Source: Acidobacteriota bacterium (GTDB lineage Bacteria > Acidobacteriota > Aminicenantia > Aminicenantales > UBA4085). From it: a stretch of 40,789 nt of DNA. The position numbers were made by a program, and so were the translations under genes. The stretch spans positions 1 through 40,789 of the forward strand of contig JAQULS010000006.1 of the NCBI GenBank assembly GCA_028749235.1, written 5' to 3'. Below are positions 17,001 to 24,451 of the stretch, one piece after another (position 1 is the stretch's first letter; each line of letters opens with the position of its first letter). The notes under the pieces were generated by a model. It did no database searches. It worked only from the letters and a program-made list of their open reading frames with translations, and was not told the DNA's origin.

Positions 17001-17199
17001 CCTCTACCTCGATGTCTTCAACCTGCTCGGATCGAGCGCGCTGATCGAAGACAACGACCCGGCGGGGATCCTGCGGACGGCTTATGACGCCAACGGCAAT
17101 CCCGTTTCGATCTCGTACACGGCCTCGTCCACCTACGGAACGCTCCTCTCCTATTACGGAGTCCGGACGATCCGGTTGGGGGCCAAGCTGAATTTTTAA
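14098..17199 (+). CDS. TonB-dependent receptor with carboxypeptidase-regulatory-like N-terminal domain
   Basis: An outer-membrane protein of 1033 residues. It starts with a signal peptide (MNKGRTLCAAAVLILAAGLAGFAQAQ). A CarboxypepD_reg-like beta-sandwich spans about 30-115 (LRGRIVDAAGKPLTLASVII...GVYTVRIDFPEHK). A plug domain covers about 140-240 (LSSTLLEAIPLQRDISAVQALAPG...IQGGSVRGQDYRLDGGQVTDP). A long aromatic-rich beta barrel ends in LGAKLNF, with the terminal Phe expected for barrel insertion. This is the OMR/SusC-like receptor type common in Acidobacteria and Aminicenantes-like genomes. It takes up a bulky ligand, perhaps an oligosaccharide or peptide, using TonB energy. GAGGAGA lies 6 nt before the ATG. 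Its stop shares TTAA with the stop of the convergent GWxTD gene. Confidence 0.9.
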   Translation: MNKGRTLCAAAVLILAAGLAGFAQAQSPNASLRGRIVDAAGKPLTLASVIIQSPAFQGQADQMTIAGGTFDFLSLPPGVYTVRIDFPEHKSVIRRGVVLMAGQTVKLNIVLEPSELEEEAVDTTGRTGVDVTADKGVIRLSSTLLEAIPLQRDISAVQALAPGAVTQDRPYNRAVSIQGGSVRGQDYRLDGGQVTDPSTGFPIGNLNVDILDQVEIISTGKPASEGTGRGAVLHLLSRSGGNAFTGSLRFHMTGDSFSSDLFDADAVSGLALAPSDRTSGLYDASLNLGGPLWEDRVWYFLNARYLSTRRANPYDPGARLENLGTGDASTFDRSQTEWMTFFKATVNVTDKIRYSGYFHWSNLYQLVDEESISPDTAFDATWIRKHENSYATSHTGTFDLSPKLWVDIHGTYIERDVPQISRDAYDYTYVDYTQQVTWGAAPYSIKSTYKRTIGEVNLTAYLDKILGADHVFKAGLSIEESGAKQNWWRINPYYSMWYDWAAGNPYYVDPVNSIGRLRIVAAGATESSLTAKNSFRRFSIYAQDSIQAGRLALNLGLRFDYSLEYLPAQTRSTLGYEYAPELNALDLADNDLLDALSAQFTEAGLNSPFEETTLSYRKLAEFVNLSPRAGLSYDMFGDGSTALKFSFSRDYESLWTGLYGTGNIFSPQYVEWDWYDLNGDQMMDLPGTDEYVLVSAVTQDTALNPFSYTDSSGVTHKIKAPRTDTFTASLEREFLRDFTVGAQFTLRNTSNLVSLIDTENGYDYTARDGNGLIWLPMTVKEPGQDGLLGTSDDQSLTVYGLRADRPAPVYKYANIPEARQKYAAGILTLDKRLSHGWQMAASIVVSSFKGNLGADAAASYASTMTYASPNGLTNSYGPLWLDRPFQAKIMAGVELPYKFFLGAYFRYLSGAPYGRTLARVYFPDGFGARTAYVTVSAESLGVGREPAFSSLDLRLQRGFRVGKSGQLDLYLDVFNLLGSSALIEDNDPAGILRTAYDANGNPVSISYTASSTYGTLLSYYGVRTIRLGAKLNF

Positions 17200-18155
17200 C
17201 GGAAGTCGACGGACTTCTTCTGCGTCTCCCGGCCCGTCGCGTTGATGACGGTGATGACGAGTTGATCCCCGTCCCGGCCCAGCTTGGCGATCAGGGCCTC
17301 GTCTTGAATGTCGATCGGCAGGTCCATGGTGAAGATCTGCCGGGCTCGATCCAGGAACTCGCTCTCGGTCAGGCTGATGGGGAAGGACGCCTTGGTCTCG
17401 TAAACCAGTACCTTGGCGGACGTTCGAACCTCGACGGCGGCATCGAAGGTCGTCCGCATAGTCTGGCCTTGGGAAGAGAACCAGATGCGGCCATACGGCA
17501 GGCTTAACCGGAGACGCGCCGCGATCCGGCCGGGACCGCGCTCCTGGAAGGACAGGCTGATTTCCCAATCGAACCGCTTGCTTCCGGCCTGGAGGATGCC
17601 CATCGTCGCCCGGCCCCACTGGGACGACGCCGAGCGTTCGGCGATATTGAGCTCCCGGATCGCGGTCAGATCCCCGGTCGACAGACGGAAACGGCCGCTG
17701 CAGGTCTGGTCGACGAAGACAACCGGGAAATTGGCATAGGACCAGACTTCCCGGCAGCGGTTCGCCGTCCGGTTCATAGCCGGCCGGGTTTGGCGGTCCG
17801 ACGGCGGCCCGTAGAGGATGTAGATGCGGCCGCGATCGGTCAGATAGCCGGCTTGGCCTTCGCCCACGAAAAGCTTGTCGGCCGATTCGATCCGCATCTC
17901 GTATTCGCTCCGAAGCTCGTTCTCCGGCGTCGACGGATCGGGGTCGCGCCGTTTCCAAAACGACTCGACGAAGGCCGGCTTGGTTGCGTCGGGCAGGGCC
18001 AGGAATTCCCGCCGCTCCTCGGCCGTCATCAGGTAGCGGGCCTTCATCAGGAATTCGGCCATGGGCGGAGCCAGCTCTTTTTCCTGCTTGTACACGCCGC
18101 AAGCGGAAAAAAGAGCCGTCATCAACAGGACGAGCGTGAGCGCTTTGGTTCGCAT
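17196..18155 (-). CDS. GWxTD-domain lipoprotein
   Basis: A 319-residue exported protein with a lipoprotein-type signal (MRTKALTLVLLMTALFSACG, Cys as the lipidated residue). The GWxTD domain follows: YLMTAEERREFLALPD, VESFWKRRDPDPSTPENE, then the signature in the variant form AGYLTDRGRIYILYGPPS. The domain is known mainly from Bacteroidetes, Acidobacteria and relatives and has no settled function. ATG 18155 has GAGGAGA 5 nt upstream, so the 17 extra codons of the frame are dropped. It lies 28 bp downstream of the GntR gene and is probably in its operon. The stop codon overlaps the TonB-receptor stop by 2 bp. Confidence 0.85.
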   Translation of the reverse strand: MRTKALTLVLLMTALFSACGVYKQEKELAPPMAEFLMKARYLMTAEERREFLALPDATKPAFVESFWKRRDPDPSTPENELRSEYEMRIESADKLFVGEGQAGYLTDRGRIYILYGPPSDRQTRPAMNRTANRCREVWSYANFPVVFVDQTCSGRFRLSTGDLTAIRELNIAERSASSQWGRATMGILQAGSKRFDWEISLSFQERGPGRIAARLRLSLPYGRIWFSSQGQTMRTTFDAAVEVRTSAKVLVYETKASFPISLTESEFLDRARQIFTMDLPIDIQDEALIAKLGRDGDQLVITVINATGRETQKKSVDFR

Positions 18156-18183
18156 GGAATCTCCTCGCCGCCGCGGCGTCCCC

Positions 18184-18867
18184 TCAGAGAGCGCTGGCCT
18201 TGGCATAGTACCGGTTGATGTACTTCTTTTGCACCTCGAACGACCAGTGGACGTTCCGGATATGGGCCGCCGCCTCGTCGCGCCGCCCCTTGCGGATCAG
18301 GGCCGTAAGAGCGGCGTGTTCGCCGACCGAGGCCCGTTCCCAGGCCTTGACGAATCCCTGGAGGCGGGGGAAGTCGTACAAGCGCTTCTTCAGCACGCCG
18401 ACCGTCTTGATCAGGTGTTCGTTGCCCGAAAGCCGGAGGAAGATATCGTGGAAGGCGAGGTTCTTTTCGTAGTACAGGTTGAAGTCGTTCCGTTCGATGG
18501 CCGCCCTCATCCCGGCGTTGAGCTCGTCCATCCGGCGGATGTCGCCGGCCGTCAGGCGGGGGAAGGCGGCCAGGAGGGCGGCGCTTTCCAGGGCTCCGAT
18601 GATCTCGTAATAGTCCCGGATGTCGCGCAGGGTCAGGCTGTTGACGATGACCTTGCGGCGCGGCAGGATGGTGACGAAGCCCTCCATTTCGAGCTGAAGC
18701 AGGGCGTCGCGGAGCGGAGTCCGGCTGACGCCGAGGCGCCGGGAAGTCTCCTCCGTGTCGATGGCCGCGCCCGGACGCAAATCGCCCTTCCGCATCTGCT
18801 CCCGCAGATACTCGTAGACCTGTTCCTTGAGCGACTTGATGGTCAGGATGGGTTTCGAATCCGGCAA
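18184..18867 (-). CDS. GntR-family (FadR/FCD subfamily) transcriptional regulator
   Basis: 227 residues. The N-terminal winged helix (SLKEQVYEYLREQMRKGDLRPG, then SRRLGVSRTPLRDALLQLEMEGFV) is followed by the all-helical FCD ligand domain with metal-site histidines in NLAFHDIF, GEHAAL and AAHIRNV. FCD regulators respond to small organic acids or sugar acids. A TTG start at 18867 is chosen: GGGGAGA lies 6-7 nt upstream, and the alternative TTG at 18930 overlaps the -35 box of the gene's own promoter. It is divergent from the ABC exporter pair and upstream of the GWxTD lipoprotein gene, so either may be its target. A palindrome at 18948-18961 is a candidate operator. Confidence 0.88.
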   Translation of the reverse strand: MPDSKPILTIKSLKEQVYEYLREQMRKGDLRPGAAIDTEETSRRLGVSRTPLRDALLQLEMEGFVTILPRRKVIVNSLTLRDIRDYYEIIGALESAALLAAFPRLTAGDIRRMDELNAGMRAAIERNDFNLYYEKNLAFHDIFLRLSGNEHLIKTVGVLKKRLYDFPRLQGFVKAWERASVGEHAALTALIRKGRRDEAAAHIRNVHWSFEVQKKYINRYYAKASAL

Positions 18868-18900
18868 GCCATTCTCCCCGCGGGATAATCCGCGCCGCCC

Positions 18901-18930
18901 AGTATATGCGAACGCCGCGGGGAGTTTCAA
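18901..18930 (-). promoter_or_regulatory. Promoter of the GntR-GWxTD operon
   Basis: Minus strand: -35 TTGAAA (18925-18930), 18-nt spacer, -10 TATACT (18901-18906). Transcription would begin near 18894, placing the TTG start at 18867 behind a short leader with a Shine-Dalgarno. Confidence 0.6.
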
Positions 18931-18947
18931 TAAGGTCGACTATCCTT

Positions 18948-18975
18948 GGGGACGTCTCCCCTCTTGTGGGATAAT
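18948..18975 (+). promoter_or_regulatory. Candidate operator and -10 of the ABC exporter operon
   Basis: The inverted repeat GGGGA-CGTC-TCCCC (18948-18961) lies just upstream of GATAAT (18970-18975), a -10-like box 20 nt before the ABC ATPase ATG. The repeat sits where a repressor would block the promoter. Binding by the divergent GntR protein is inference. Confidence 0.4.
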
Positions 18976-18995
18976 ACGGCGGCAAGGAGTCCTCC

Positions 18996-19739
18996 ATGAT
19001 CGATATCCGCGGCGTTTCGAAAAGCTATGCCAAGGGCAAGGTCAAGGCCGTCGATGACCTGACCCTGACCGTCCGGCCGGGCGAGATCTTCGGCTTCCTC
19101 GGCCCCAACGGGGCCGGCAAGACGACCACGATCAAGCTGATCGTGGGCCTGCTCCGGCCCGACGCCGGGACGATCACGGTGGCCGGCTGGGACAACCAGC
19201 GCGAGGCTCTGAAGGCCAAGGCCGTCACGACCTACGTCCCCGACACCCCCGAAATCTACGAGCGCCTGACGGGGCTGGAATACCTCAATTTCATCGGCGA
19301 CGTCTACGGCGTCCCCAAGGCCGCTCGCCTCGAGCGGATCCGGAAATGGCTGGACGTTTTCGAGCTCTCCCCGGCCGTGTCCTCCCCCATCCAAAGCTAT
19401 TCTCATGGCATGAAGCAGAAGATCGTGCTCATCGCGGCCCTCCTGCCCACTCCCCAGGTCATGGTCCTGGATGAGCCGATGGTCGGGCTGGACGCGCGAG
19501 CCGCGCACCACATGAAGGAGATGATGCGGGAGCATTGCGACCGGGGCGGCACCCTCTTCTTTTCGACCCACATCATGGAGGTGGCCGAACGTCTGTGCGA
19601 CCGGATCGGGATCATCCACAAGGGCCGGCTGATCGCCGGCGGGACCATGGCCGAGCTGAGGGCCGCGGCCTCGACCCAGGCCGTCGACGCGGCCGGAACC
19701 TCGCTGGAATCGATCTTCCTGGAGTTGACGGACAAATGA
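18996..19739 (+). CDS. ABC transporter ATP-binding protein
   Basis: A 247-residue ABC-2-type ATPase. Walker A is GPNGAGKTTT, the signature is YSHGMKQKI in place of the usual LSGGQ, Walker B is VMVLDEPMVGLD, and the H-loop is STHIMEVAE. This form is usual for exporters of the NatA/CcmA-like class, which hydrolyse ATP at the cytoplasmic face to drive export through a separate permease. AAGGAG lies 7-8 nt before the ATG. Its TGA stop overlaps the permease ATG (ATGA), so the two are coupled. It is divergent from a GntR-type regulator, which may control it. Confidence 0.93.
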   Translation: MIDIRGVSKSYAKGKVKAVDDLTLTVRPGEIFGFLGPNGAGKTTTIKLIVGLLRPDAGTITVAGWDNQREALKAKAVTTYVPDTPEIYERLTGLEYLNFIGDVYGVPKAARLERIRKWLDVFELSPAVSSPIQSYSHGMKQKIVLIAALLPTPQVMVLDEPMVGLDARAAHHMKEMMREHCDRGGTLFFSTHIMEVAERLCDRIGIIHKGRLIAGGTMAELRAAASTQAVDAAGTSLESIFLELTDK

Positions 19740-21424
19740 AGCGCCTCGCCGTCCTCGTCCGGACCGCCCTGCGGGTCAACTTCTGCCTGTCCGTCCTGCG
19801 GCCGCGGGAGCTCCTGAAAAAGAGGAAGGACTTCTGGATGGTCCCCCTCATCGGACTGGGGCTCCTGGGCCTCATCCCCGTCCTCATCTATTTCCTCAAG
19901 GGCCTTCGCTGGATCTTCAACCTGCTCGCTCCGCTGGGCCAGCAGGCGGCCGTGCTGACCTTCGGCCTCCTGGCCGGCCAGTTTCTCATCCTCGTCTTCG
20001 GGTTCTATTACGTCCTTTCGGCCTTCTATTTCTCACGCGACCTCCCGCTTCTCGTTTCCCTTCCGGTCACCCCGACCCAGGTCCTGCTGTCCAAGTTCAC
20101 GGTCATCCTGGTCAATGAATGGGTGACGGCGGCCCCTCTCGTCCTGCCCGTCCTGATCCAATACGGCCTCCTGGCACGGTCCGGGCCCCGTTACTGGATC
20201 GAAGCCGTCTTCATCTACCTGCTGCTGCCGGTCATCCCGCTCGCGGTCGTGGCCCTGCTGGCCGTCGGCCTGATGCGGGTCGTCAACGTCGGCCGCAAGA
20301 AGGATTTCCTGATCGTGGCCGGGAGCTTGGCCCTCCTGGCGGCGGCGATGGGCGGACAGTTCTGGCTCAGCCGCTCCATGAACGGCTCCTTCGACGCCCA
20401 AGCGGTCATCCGCGTCTTCGCCGCTCCGGACGGGCTGGTGCAGAAGATCGGAGCCCGCTTCCCGCCGAGCGTCTGGGCCACCCGGGCCCTGGCCTTCGGA
20501 TTCCGGGGAGAGGGACCCGCCGGCCTCCTCCTCTACCTGAGCCTGTCCCTCGGCTTGTTCGCGGCCATCCTGGCGGCGGGCAAGCGTTTCTTCTACCGGG
20601 GCCTGATCGGATTGAGCGAGCGGATCGGCCCCCGCAAAGAGCTCTCCCGCGGAGATCTCGAGCGCGGAGTCGACGGCGGCCTGCGGCCGGCCCGGGCCGT
20701 CTTCCGGCGGGAGCTTCGGATCATGAACCGGACCCCGATCTTTCTCCTGAACGGCGTCCTCTCGGCTCTCCTCCTGCCGATCGTCTTCATCCTGATGGGC
20801 AAGTTCGACACCGGGACCGGCTCCGATTCGGCCCGGCTCCTCGGCGGACTCATTTCGTCCAAGCCCATGGTCGCGGTGTTCGCTTCGGCGCTGTTCCTGA
20901 CCATGTGCGCCTCCCTGAACGGCACGGCTTCCTCGGCCTTCTCCCGGGAGGGCGCGCAATTCTGGATGTCCAAGGTCATCCCGGTCGCCCCGCGCATCCA
21001 GGTCCGGGGCAAGTTCCTCCATGCCCTGGCCATCGCCGCGCTCGGGCTGGCCGCGGCCGCGGCGGCCGGCGGCTTCGTCTTCGCGATCCGGCCTCTCTAT
21101 CTGGCCGCCGCCCTGGCCCTGGCGGTCCCCGCGACGTTCCTCCTCACCGCGGTCGGCATGATGATCGACCTGGCCCGGCCGCTTCTCGTCTGGACCAATC
21201 CCCAGAAGGCGATCAAGCAGAACTTCAACGTCCTGCTGGCGCTCTTCGCGGACGCCGGCATCCTATTCGGAGGCTACCGGCTGGTCAAGCTTTTAGCCGG
21301 GACGGGCTTGCGGACGAAAGCCGTCATCCTCTGCGTGGGCGCGGTCTTCGGCATCCTGGCCGCCGTGTCCTACGTCCTTCTGGGCGCCTACGCGGAGCGG
21401 CGCTACCGGGCCATCGAGAGCTGA
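19736..21424 (+). CDS. ABC-2-type exporter permease
   Basis: A 562-residue polytopic membrane protein starting MKRLAVLVRTALRVNFCLSVL, with about ten to twelve hydrophobic segments in two halves separated by a charged cytoplasmic region near residues 300-330 (IGPRKELSRGDLERG). The segment FYFSRDLPLLVSLPVTPTQVLLSKF is typical of large ABC exporter permeases of the putative multidrug or lantibiotic-type class. The start is ATG 19736, within the ATGA overlap with the ATPase; the upstream open frame is an artefact of the ATPase coding region. Substrate unknown. Confidence 0.85.
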   Translation: MKRLAVLVRTALRVNFCLSVLRPRELLKKRKDFWMVPLIGLGLLGLIPVLIYFLKGLRWIFNLLAPLGQQAAVLTFGLLAGQFLILVFGFYYVLSAFYFSRDLPLLVSLPVTPTQVLLSKFTVILVNEWVTAAPLVLPVLIQYGLLARSGPRYWIEAVFIYLLLPVIPLAVVALLAVGLMRVVNVGRKKDFLIVAGSLALLAAAMGGQFWLSRSMNGSFDAQAVIRVFAAPDGLVQKIGARFPPSVWATRALAFGFRGEGPAGLLLYLSLSLGLFAAILAAGKRFFYRGLIGLSERIGPRKELSRGDLERGVDGGLRPARAVFRRELRIMNRTPIFLLNGVLSALLLPIVFILMGKFDTGTGSDSARLLGGLISSKPMVAVFASALFLTMCASLNGTASSAFSREGAQFWMSKVIPVAPRIQVRGKFLHALAIAALGLAAAAAAGGFVFAIRPLYLAAALALAVPATFLLTAVGMMIDLARPLLVWTNPQKAIKQNFNVLLALFADAGILFGGYRLVKLLAGTGLRTKAVILCVGAVFGILAAVSYVLLGAYAERRYRAIES

Positions 21425-21462
21425 AGCTTTCTAATATATGTGCGGCCTGCGCACGGTACCGG

Positions 21463-21482
21463 CCCGGAGGCTTCGGGTTTTT
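21463..21482 (+). terminator. Intrinsic terminator after the ABC exporter operon
   Basis: CCCGG-AGGCT-TCGGG stem-loop (one G-T pair) directly followed by TTTTT, 38 bp after the permease stop and before the convergent symporter gene. Confidence 0.6.
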
Positions 21483-21525
21483 AACGCCTCCCGAGCAACC
21501 CGCACAATATAAAAGCCAGTTTCGA

Positions 21526-23070
21526 CTACCAGAAAATCATGTAAAGCACGAGCGTGGCCGCGATCACGAGCGGCCCCAGCCACTTGACGGCCTTGGCCGG
21601 CGTCATGTCGAAGCCCTGTTGGACGGGCATGACCACGGGCACCTTCAGCGGCTTGACCAAGGTCATGACGGCCAGGACGATAACCAGGATCACGAACGTG
21701 ATCGCCATGCGGTTGAGGAAGGCGATCGAAGAGAACTTCCACATCAGCAGGCCGTAGATCGGGACGTTGAGAAGCAGCGACACCAGGCCGGCCGAACGGG
21801 GGGCCTTCTTGATGAACAAGCCGAAGATGAAGGCGGCCAGGACGCCGGGCGAGATGAAGCCCTGGAACTCCTGGATGTAGTTGAAGATGCCCTTGAACCT
21901 GGGATTGCCGAGCTGGGGCGCGATGAGGCAGACGATGACCACGAAGACCAGCGTGGCCCAGCGGCCGAGGCGAACGATCGTCTTCTGGCTGGCATCCTTG
22001 TTGATGTGCCGCTTGTAGATGTCCATGGTCAGAAGGGTGGACACGGAGTTGAGCAGGGAGCCGAGGGTGCTGATGACCGCTCCGGCTAAGGCCGCCAGGA
22101 TGAATCCGCGCAGGCCGGGCCCGACCAGGTTCTTGATCAACAGCGGGTAAGCCTGGTCCGTGGTCGACCCGGGCGCCAGCAGCTGGGCCTTGTAGAGCTG
22201 CCAGGAAATGATGCCGGGCACGATGATGATGAACGGGATCAGGAGCTTCAGGCAGGCGGCGAAGAGAATCCCTTTCTGGCCCTGTTTAAGGCTCTTGGCG
22301 GCCAGCGTCCGCTGGGTGATGAACTGATTCAACCCCCAATAGTAAAAGTTGGGAATCCACAGGCCGATGACCAGGGCCGGCCAGGGGATGACCGGATGGT
22401 TGGCCGGCATGATCATATGGAGCTTGTCGGCGTTGGCCGCGAGAAAAGGGCCGACTCCGCCGACGGCCTTGAGTCCCACGACCAGGGTCACGATGCCGCC
22501 CAGAATGAGGGCCGAGCCCTGGAAAAGGTCGGCCCAGGCCACGGCCTTGAGGCCGCCCCAGGTCGTGTAGAGAGCGGCTATGATTCCGATCATCCAAACC
22601 GATTTGACCATGTCGACGCCGAAGATCGTCTGCAGGGCCAGGGCGCCGGTATAGACCACGGCGGCAAAGCTGACCAGGACGTAGATGATCAGCAGGTAGA
22701 CGGCCATCAGGCTGCGGGCGGCCGGCGTGTAGCGGTACTCCAGGTATTCGGGGATGGTGTAGATGCCGGCCTTGAGGAACTTGGGCAGGAAGAAAGCGGC
22801 CACGAGCACCAGGCAGATCGCGGCCATCCATTCGTAGCTGGCCACGGCCAGGCCGGCGCTCCCGGCGCCCTGCCCGGACATGCCGACGAACTGCTCGGTC
22901 GAGATGTTGGCCGCGATCAGAGAAAAGCCGATCAGCGGCCAGACCAGCCCGCGCCCGGCCAGGAAAAAGTCCTCCCCGGAGCGGCTCTTGCGGCTTTTGT
23001 ACATGCTGACGCCGATGACGACGACGAAGAAGGCGAGGAAAATGGCGATATCGGCCCAATGCAGGTTCAT
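21526..23070 (-). CDS. Sodium:solute symporter (SSS family), vSGLT-like sugar type
   Basis: A 514-residue membrane protein with the 13-14 helices expected of the family. It is close to the Na+/galactose symporter vSGLT in key places. NISTEQFVGMSGQG includes the substrate-facing Gln, SYEWMAAI the substrate Glu, TTWGGLKAVAWADLFQG the SSS signature, and NFYYWGLNQFITQRTLAAKSLKQG the Asn/Tyr/Gln sugar-contact region. Na+-driven uptake of a hexose-like sugar is therefore likely. ATG 23070 follows AAGGAG; the longer frame to 23145 overlaps the gene's own promoter (-10 TATAAT at 23108-23113) and is rejected. Confidence 0.92.
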   Translation of the reverse strand: MNLHWADIAIFLAFFVVVIGVSMYKSRKSRSGEDFFLAGRGLVWPLIGFSLIAANISTEQFVGMSGQGAGSAGLAVASYEWMAAICLVLVAAFFLPKFLKAGIYTIPEYLEYRYTPAARSLMAVYLLIIYVLVSFAAVVYTGALALQTIFGVDMVKSVWMIGIIAALYTTWGGLKAVAWADLFQGSALILGGIVTLVVGLKAVGGVGPFLAANADKLHMIMPANHPVIPWPALVIGLWIPNFYYWGLNQFITQRTLAAKSLKQGQKGILFAACLKLLIPFIIIVPGIISWQLYKAQLLAPGSTTDQAYPLLIKNLVGPGLRGFILAALAGAVISTLGSLLNSVSTLLTMDIYKRHINKDASQKTIVRLGRWATLVFVVIVCLIAPQLGNPRFKGIFNYIQEFQGFISPGVLAAFIFGLFIKKAPRSAGLVSLLLNVPIYGLLMWKFSSIAFLNRMAITFVILVIVLAVMTLVKPLKVPVVMPVQQGFDMTPAKAVKWLGPLVIAATLVLYMIFW

Positions 23071-23107
23071 GAACGACTCCTTGGCCGGCCGGGCGCGGCC
23101 GGCATCT

Positions 23108-23135
23108 ATTATATTTATGCCTCGGACCTTGGCAA
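23108..23135 (-). promoter_or_regulatory. Promoter of the SSS symporter gene
   Basis: Minus strand: -35 TTGCCA (23130-23135), 16-nt spacer, perfect -10 TATAAT (23108-23113), 37 nt before the symporter ATG. Its -35 overlaps the -35 of the divergent promoter. Confidence 0.62.
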
Positions 23136-23156
23136 CCGCCCGCATTGCGCTACAAT
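23129..23156 (+). promoter_or_regulatory. Promoter of the DUF302 gene
   Basis: -35 TTGGCA (23129-23134), 16-nt spacer, -10 TACAAT (23151-23156), 33 nt before the DUF302 ATG. The -35 is shared base-for-base with the symporter promoter. Confidence 0.5.
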
Positions 23157-23189
23157 GGTGGGGCCCCCGCCGGGGGAGGAGGGAATGAC

Positions 23190-23576
23190 ATGGAAGAGTT
23201 CGACTATACCGTGGCGTCCTCGAAGCCTTTCGACCAGGCCGTCGAGGCGGTCCTGGAAGGGGCCAAGCAGCAGGGTTTCGGCGTCCTGCACGTCCACGAC
23301 GTTCAGGCCACGCTGGCGGCCAAGGGCTTCGCCCGCGGGCCGCTCAAGATCATCGAGGTCTGCCATCCCAAGCATGCCTTCGACGTCCTGGCCAGGAACC
23401 CCAAAATCTCCCTGATGCTGCCCTGCCCGGTCAGCGTATACGAGGAGGGCGGGACGGCCTATGTCAGCGCGCTCAGACCGAAGCTGATGGGCTCCTTCTA
23501 TCCCGAGGCCGGGATCGAGGCCACGGCCGAAGCCGTGGACGCGGCTGTGCGGGCCATCGTCGACGCGGCCCGTTGA
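23190..23576 (+). CDS. DUF302-family protein
   Basis: A 128-residue cytoplasmic-type protein with no signal or membrane segment. It shows the DUF302 pattern: YTVASSKPFDQAVEAVLEGAKQQGFGVLHVHDVQATLAAKG, then IIEVCHPKHAFDVLARNPKISLMLPCPVSVYEEGGTAYVSALRP. The Cys and Pro around VCHP and LPCPVSVYE are the conserved core. Family members are often seen near thiol, metal or respiration genes, but the function is not established. ATG 23190 has GGAGGG 6-7 nt upstream. It is divergent from the symporter gene. Confidence 0.85.
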   Translation: MEEFDYTVASSKPFDQAVEAVLEGAKQQGFGVLHVHDVQATLAAKGFARGPLKIIEVCHPKHAFDVLARNPKISLMLPCPVSVYEEGGTAYVSALRPKLMGSFYPEAGIEATAEAVDAAVRAIVDAAR

Positions 23577-23639
23577 GGGCCCGCAGCCCGCGCTCATGGT
23601 TGTATTCCCCTCCGCGGAGGAGGATGATATCATAAAAGA

Positions 23640-24437
23640 ATGAGCCGCCGACGCCGTTGGCTGATGCCCTTCCTGCTTCTGACCGTCCTCTGCGCCTGCG
23701 CGGCGGCCGGACCTAAGTCCGGCCCGCAAGCCGCGCCCCGGCGTCTCCGCTATGAAGTCGTTAAAGTCTACCCGCACGACCCCGCCGCCTATACCCAGGG
23801 CCTGCTCTGGCGGGACGGATCGCTCTACGAAAGCACGGGCCAATGGGGCCAATCGAGCCTTCGCCGGGTGGACTTGGAGACGGGAAAGGTCCTGCAGAAG
23901 AGCGACCTGGACGCCCGCCTTTTCGGGGAGGGCCTGGCCCTGCTCGGGGACAAGCTCTACCAATTGACCTGGGAGTCGGGCCTCGGATTCGTCTACGACC
24001 GGGCCACGTTCCGCCGCTTGTCGTCTTTCTCGTACGCGACGGAGGGCTGGGGGCTGGCCGTCCTGGGAACGGACCTGGTCATGAGCGACGGCTCGAGCGT
24101 GCTGTCCGTCCGCGACCCCGAAACGTTCGCCGAGCTGCGCCGCATCCGGGTCGAGGACGACCGCGGTCCCGTGGTCTATCTGAACGAGCTCGAGACGATC
24201 GACGGCCGGATTTACGCCAACATCTATCAGACGGACCGTGTCGTCATCATCAATCCCGAATCCGGGCGGGTCGAGGCCGACGTCGATTTTCGCGGCCTGC
24301 TTCCGGCCTCGGACAGGCGGCCGAACACGGACGTCCTGAACGGCATCGCCTGGGACGCCAAGGCCCAGAGACTTTTCGTCACGGGCAAGAACTGGCCTCG
24401 CCTCTACCAGGTCCGGCTCATTCCCGCTGCCCGCTGA
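23640..24437 (+). CDS. Glutaminyl-peptide cyclotransferase (plant-type), lipoprotein
   Basis: 265 residues with an N-terminal lipoprotein-like signal (MSRRRRWLMPFLLLTVLCAC). The mature part is a five-bladed-propeller glutaminyl cyclase of the plant/bacterial type: YEVVKVYPHDPAAYTQGLLW, GEGLALLGDKLYQLTW, ATEGWGLAV, VYLNELETIDGRIYANIY and DVLNGIAWD. These enzymes convert N-terminal Gln to pyroglutamate in exported proteins, which protects them from aminopeptidases. This is notable in a genome region with exported peptidases. No Shine-Dalgarno is seen. TATCAT at 23628-23633 ends 6 nt before the ATG, so a leaderless transcript is possible. Confidence 0.88.
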   Translation: MSRRRRWLMPFLLLTVLCACAAAGPKSGPQAAPRRLRYEVVKVYPHDPAAYTQGLLWRDGSLYESTGQWGQSSLRRVDLETGKVLQKSDLDARLFGEGLALLGDKLYQLTWESGLGFVYDRATFRRLSSFSYATEGWGLAVLGTDLVMSDGSSVLSVRDPETFAELRRIRVEDDRGPVVYLNELETIDGRIYANIYQTDRVVIINPESGRVEADVDFRGLLPASDRRPNTDVLNGIAWDAKAQRLFVTGKNWPRLYQVRLIPAAR

Positions 24438-24451
24438 ACGCCGGCGCCCCG

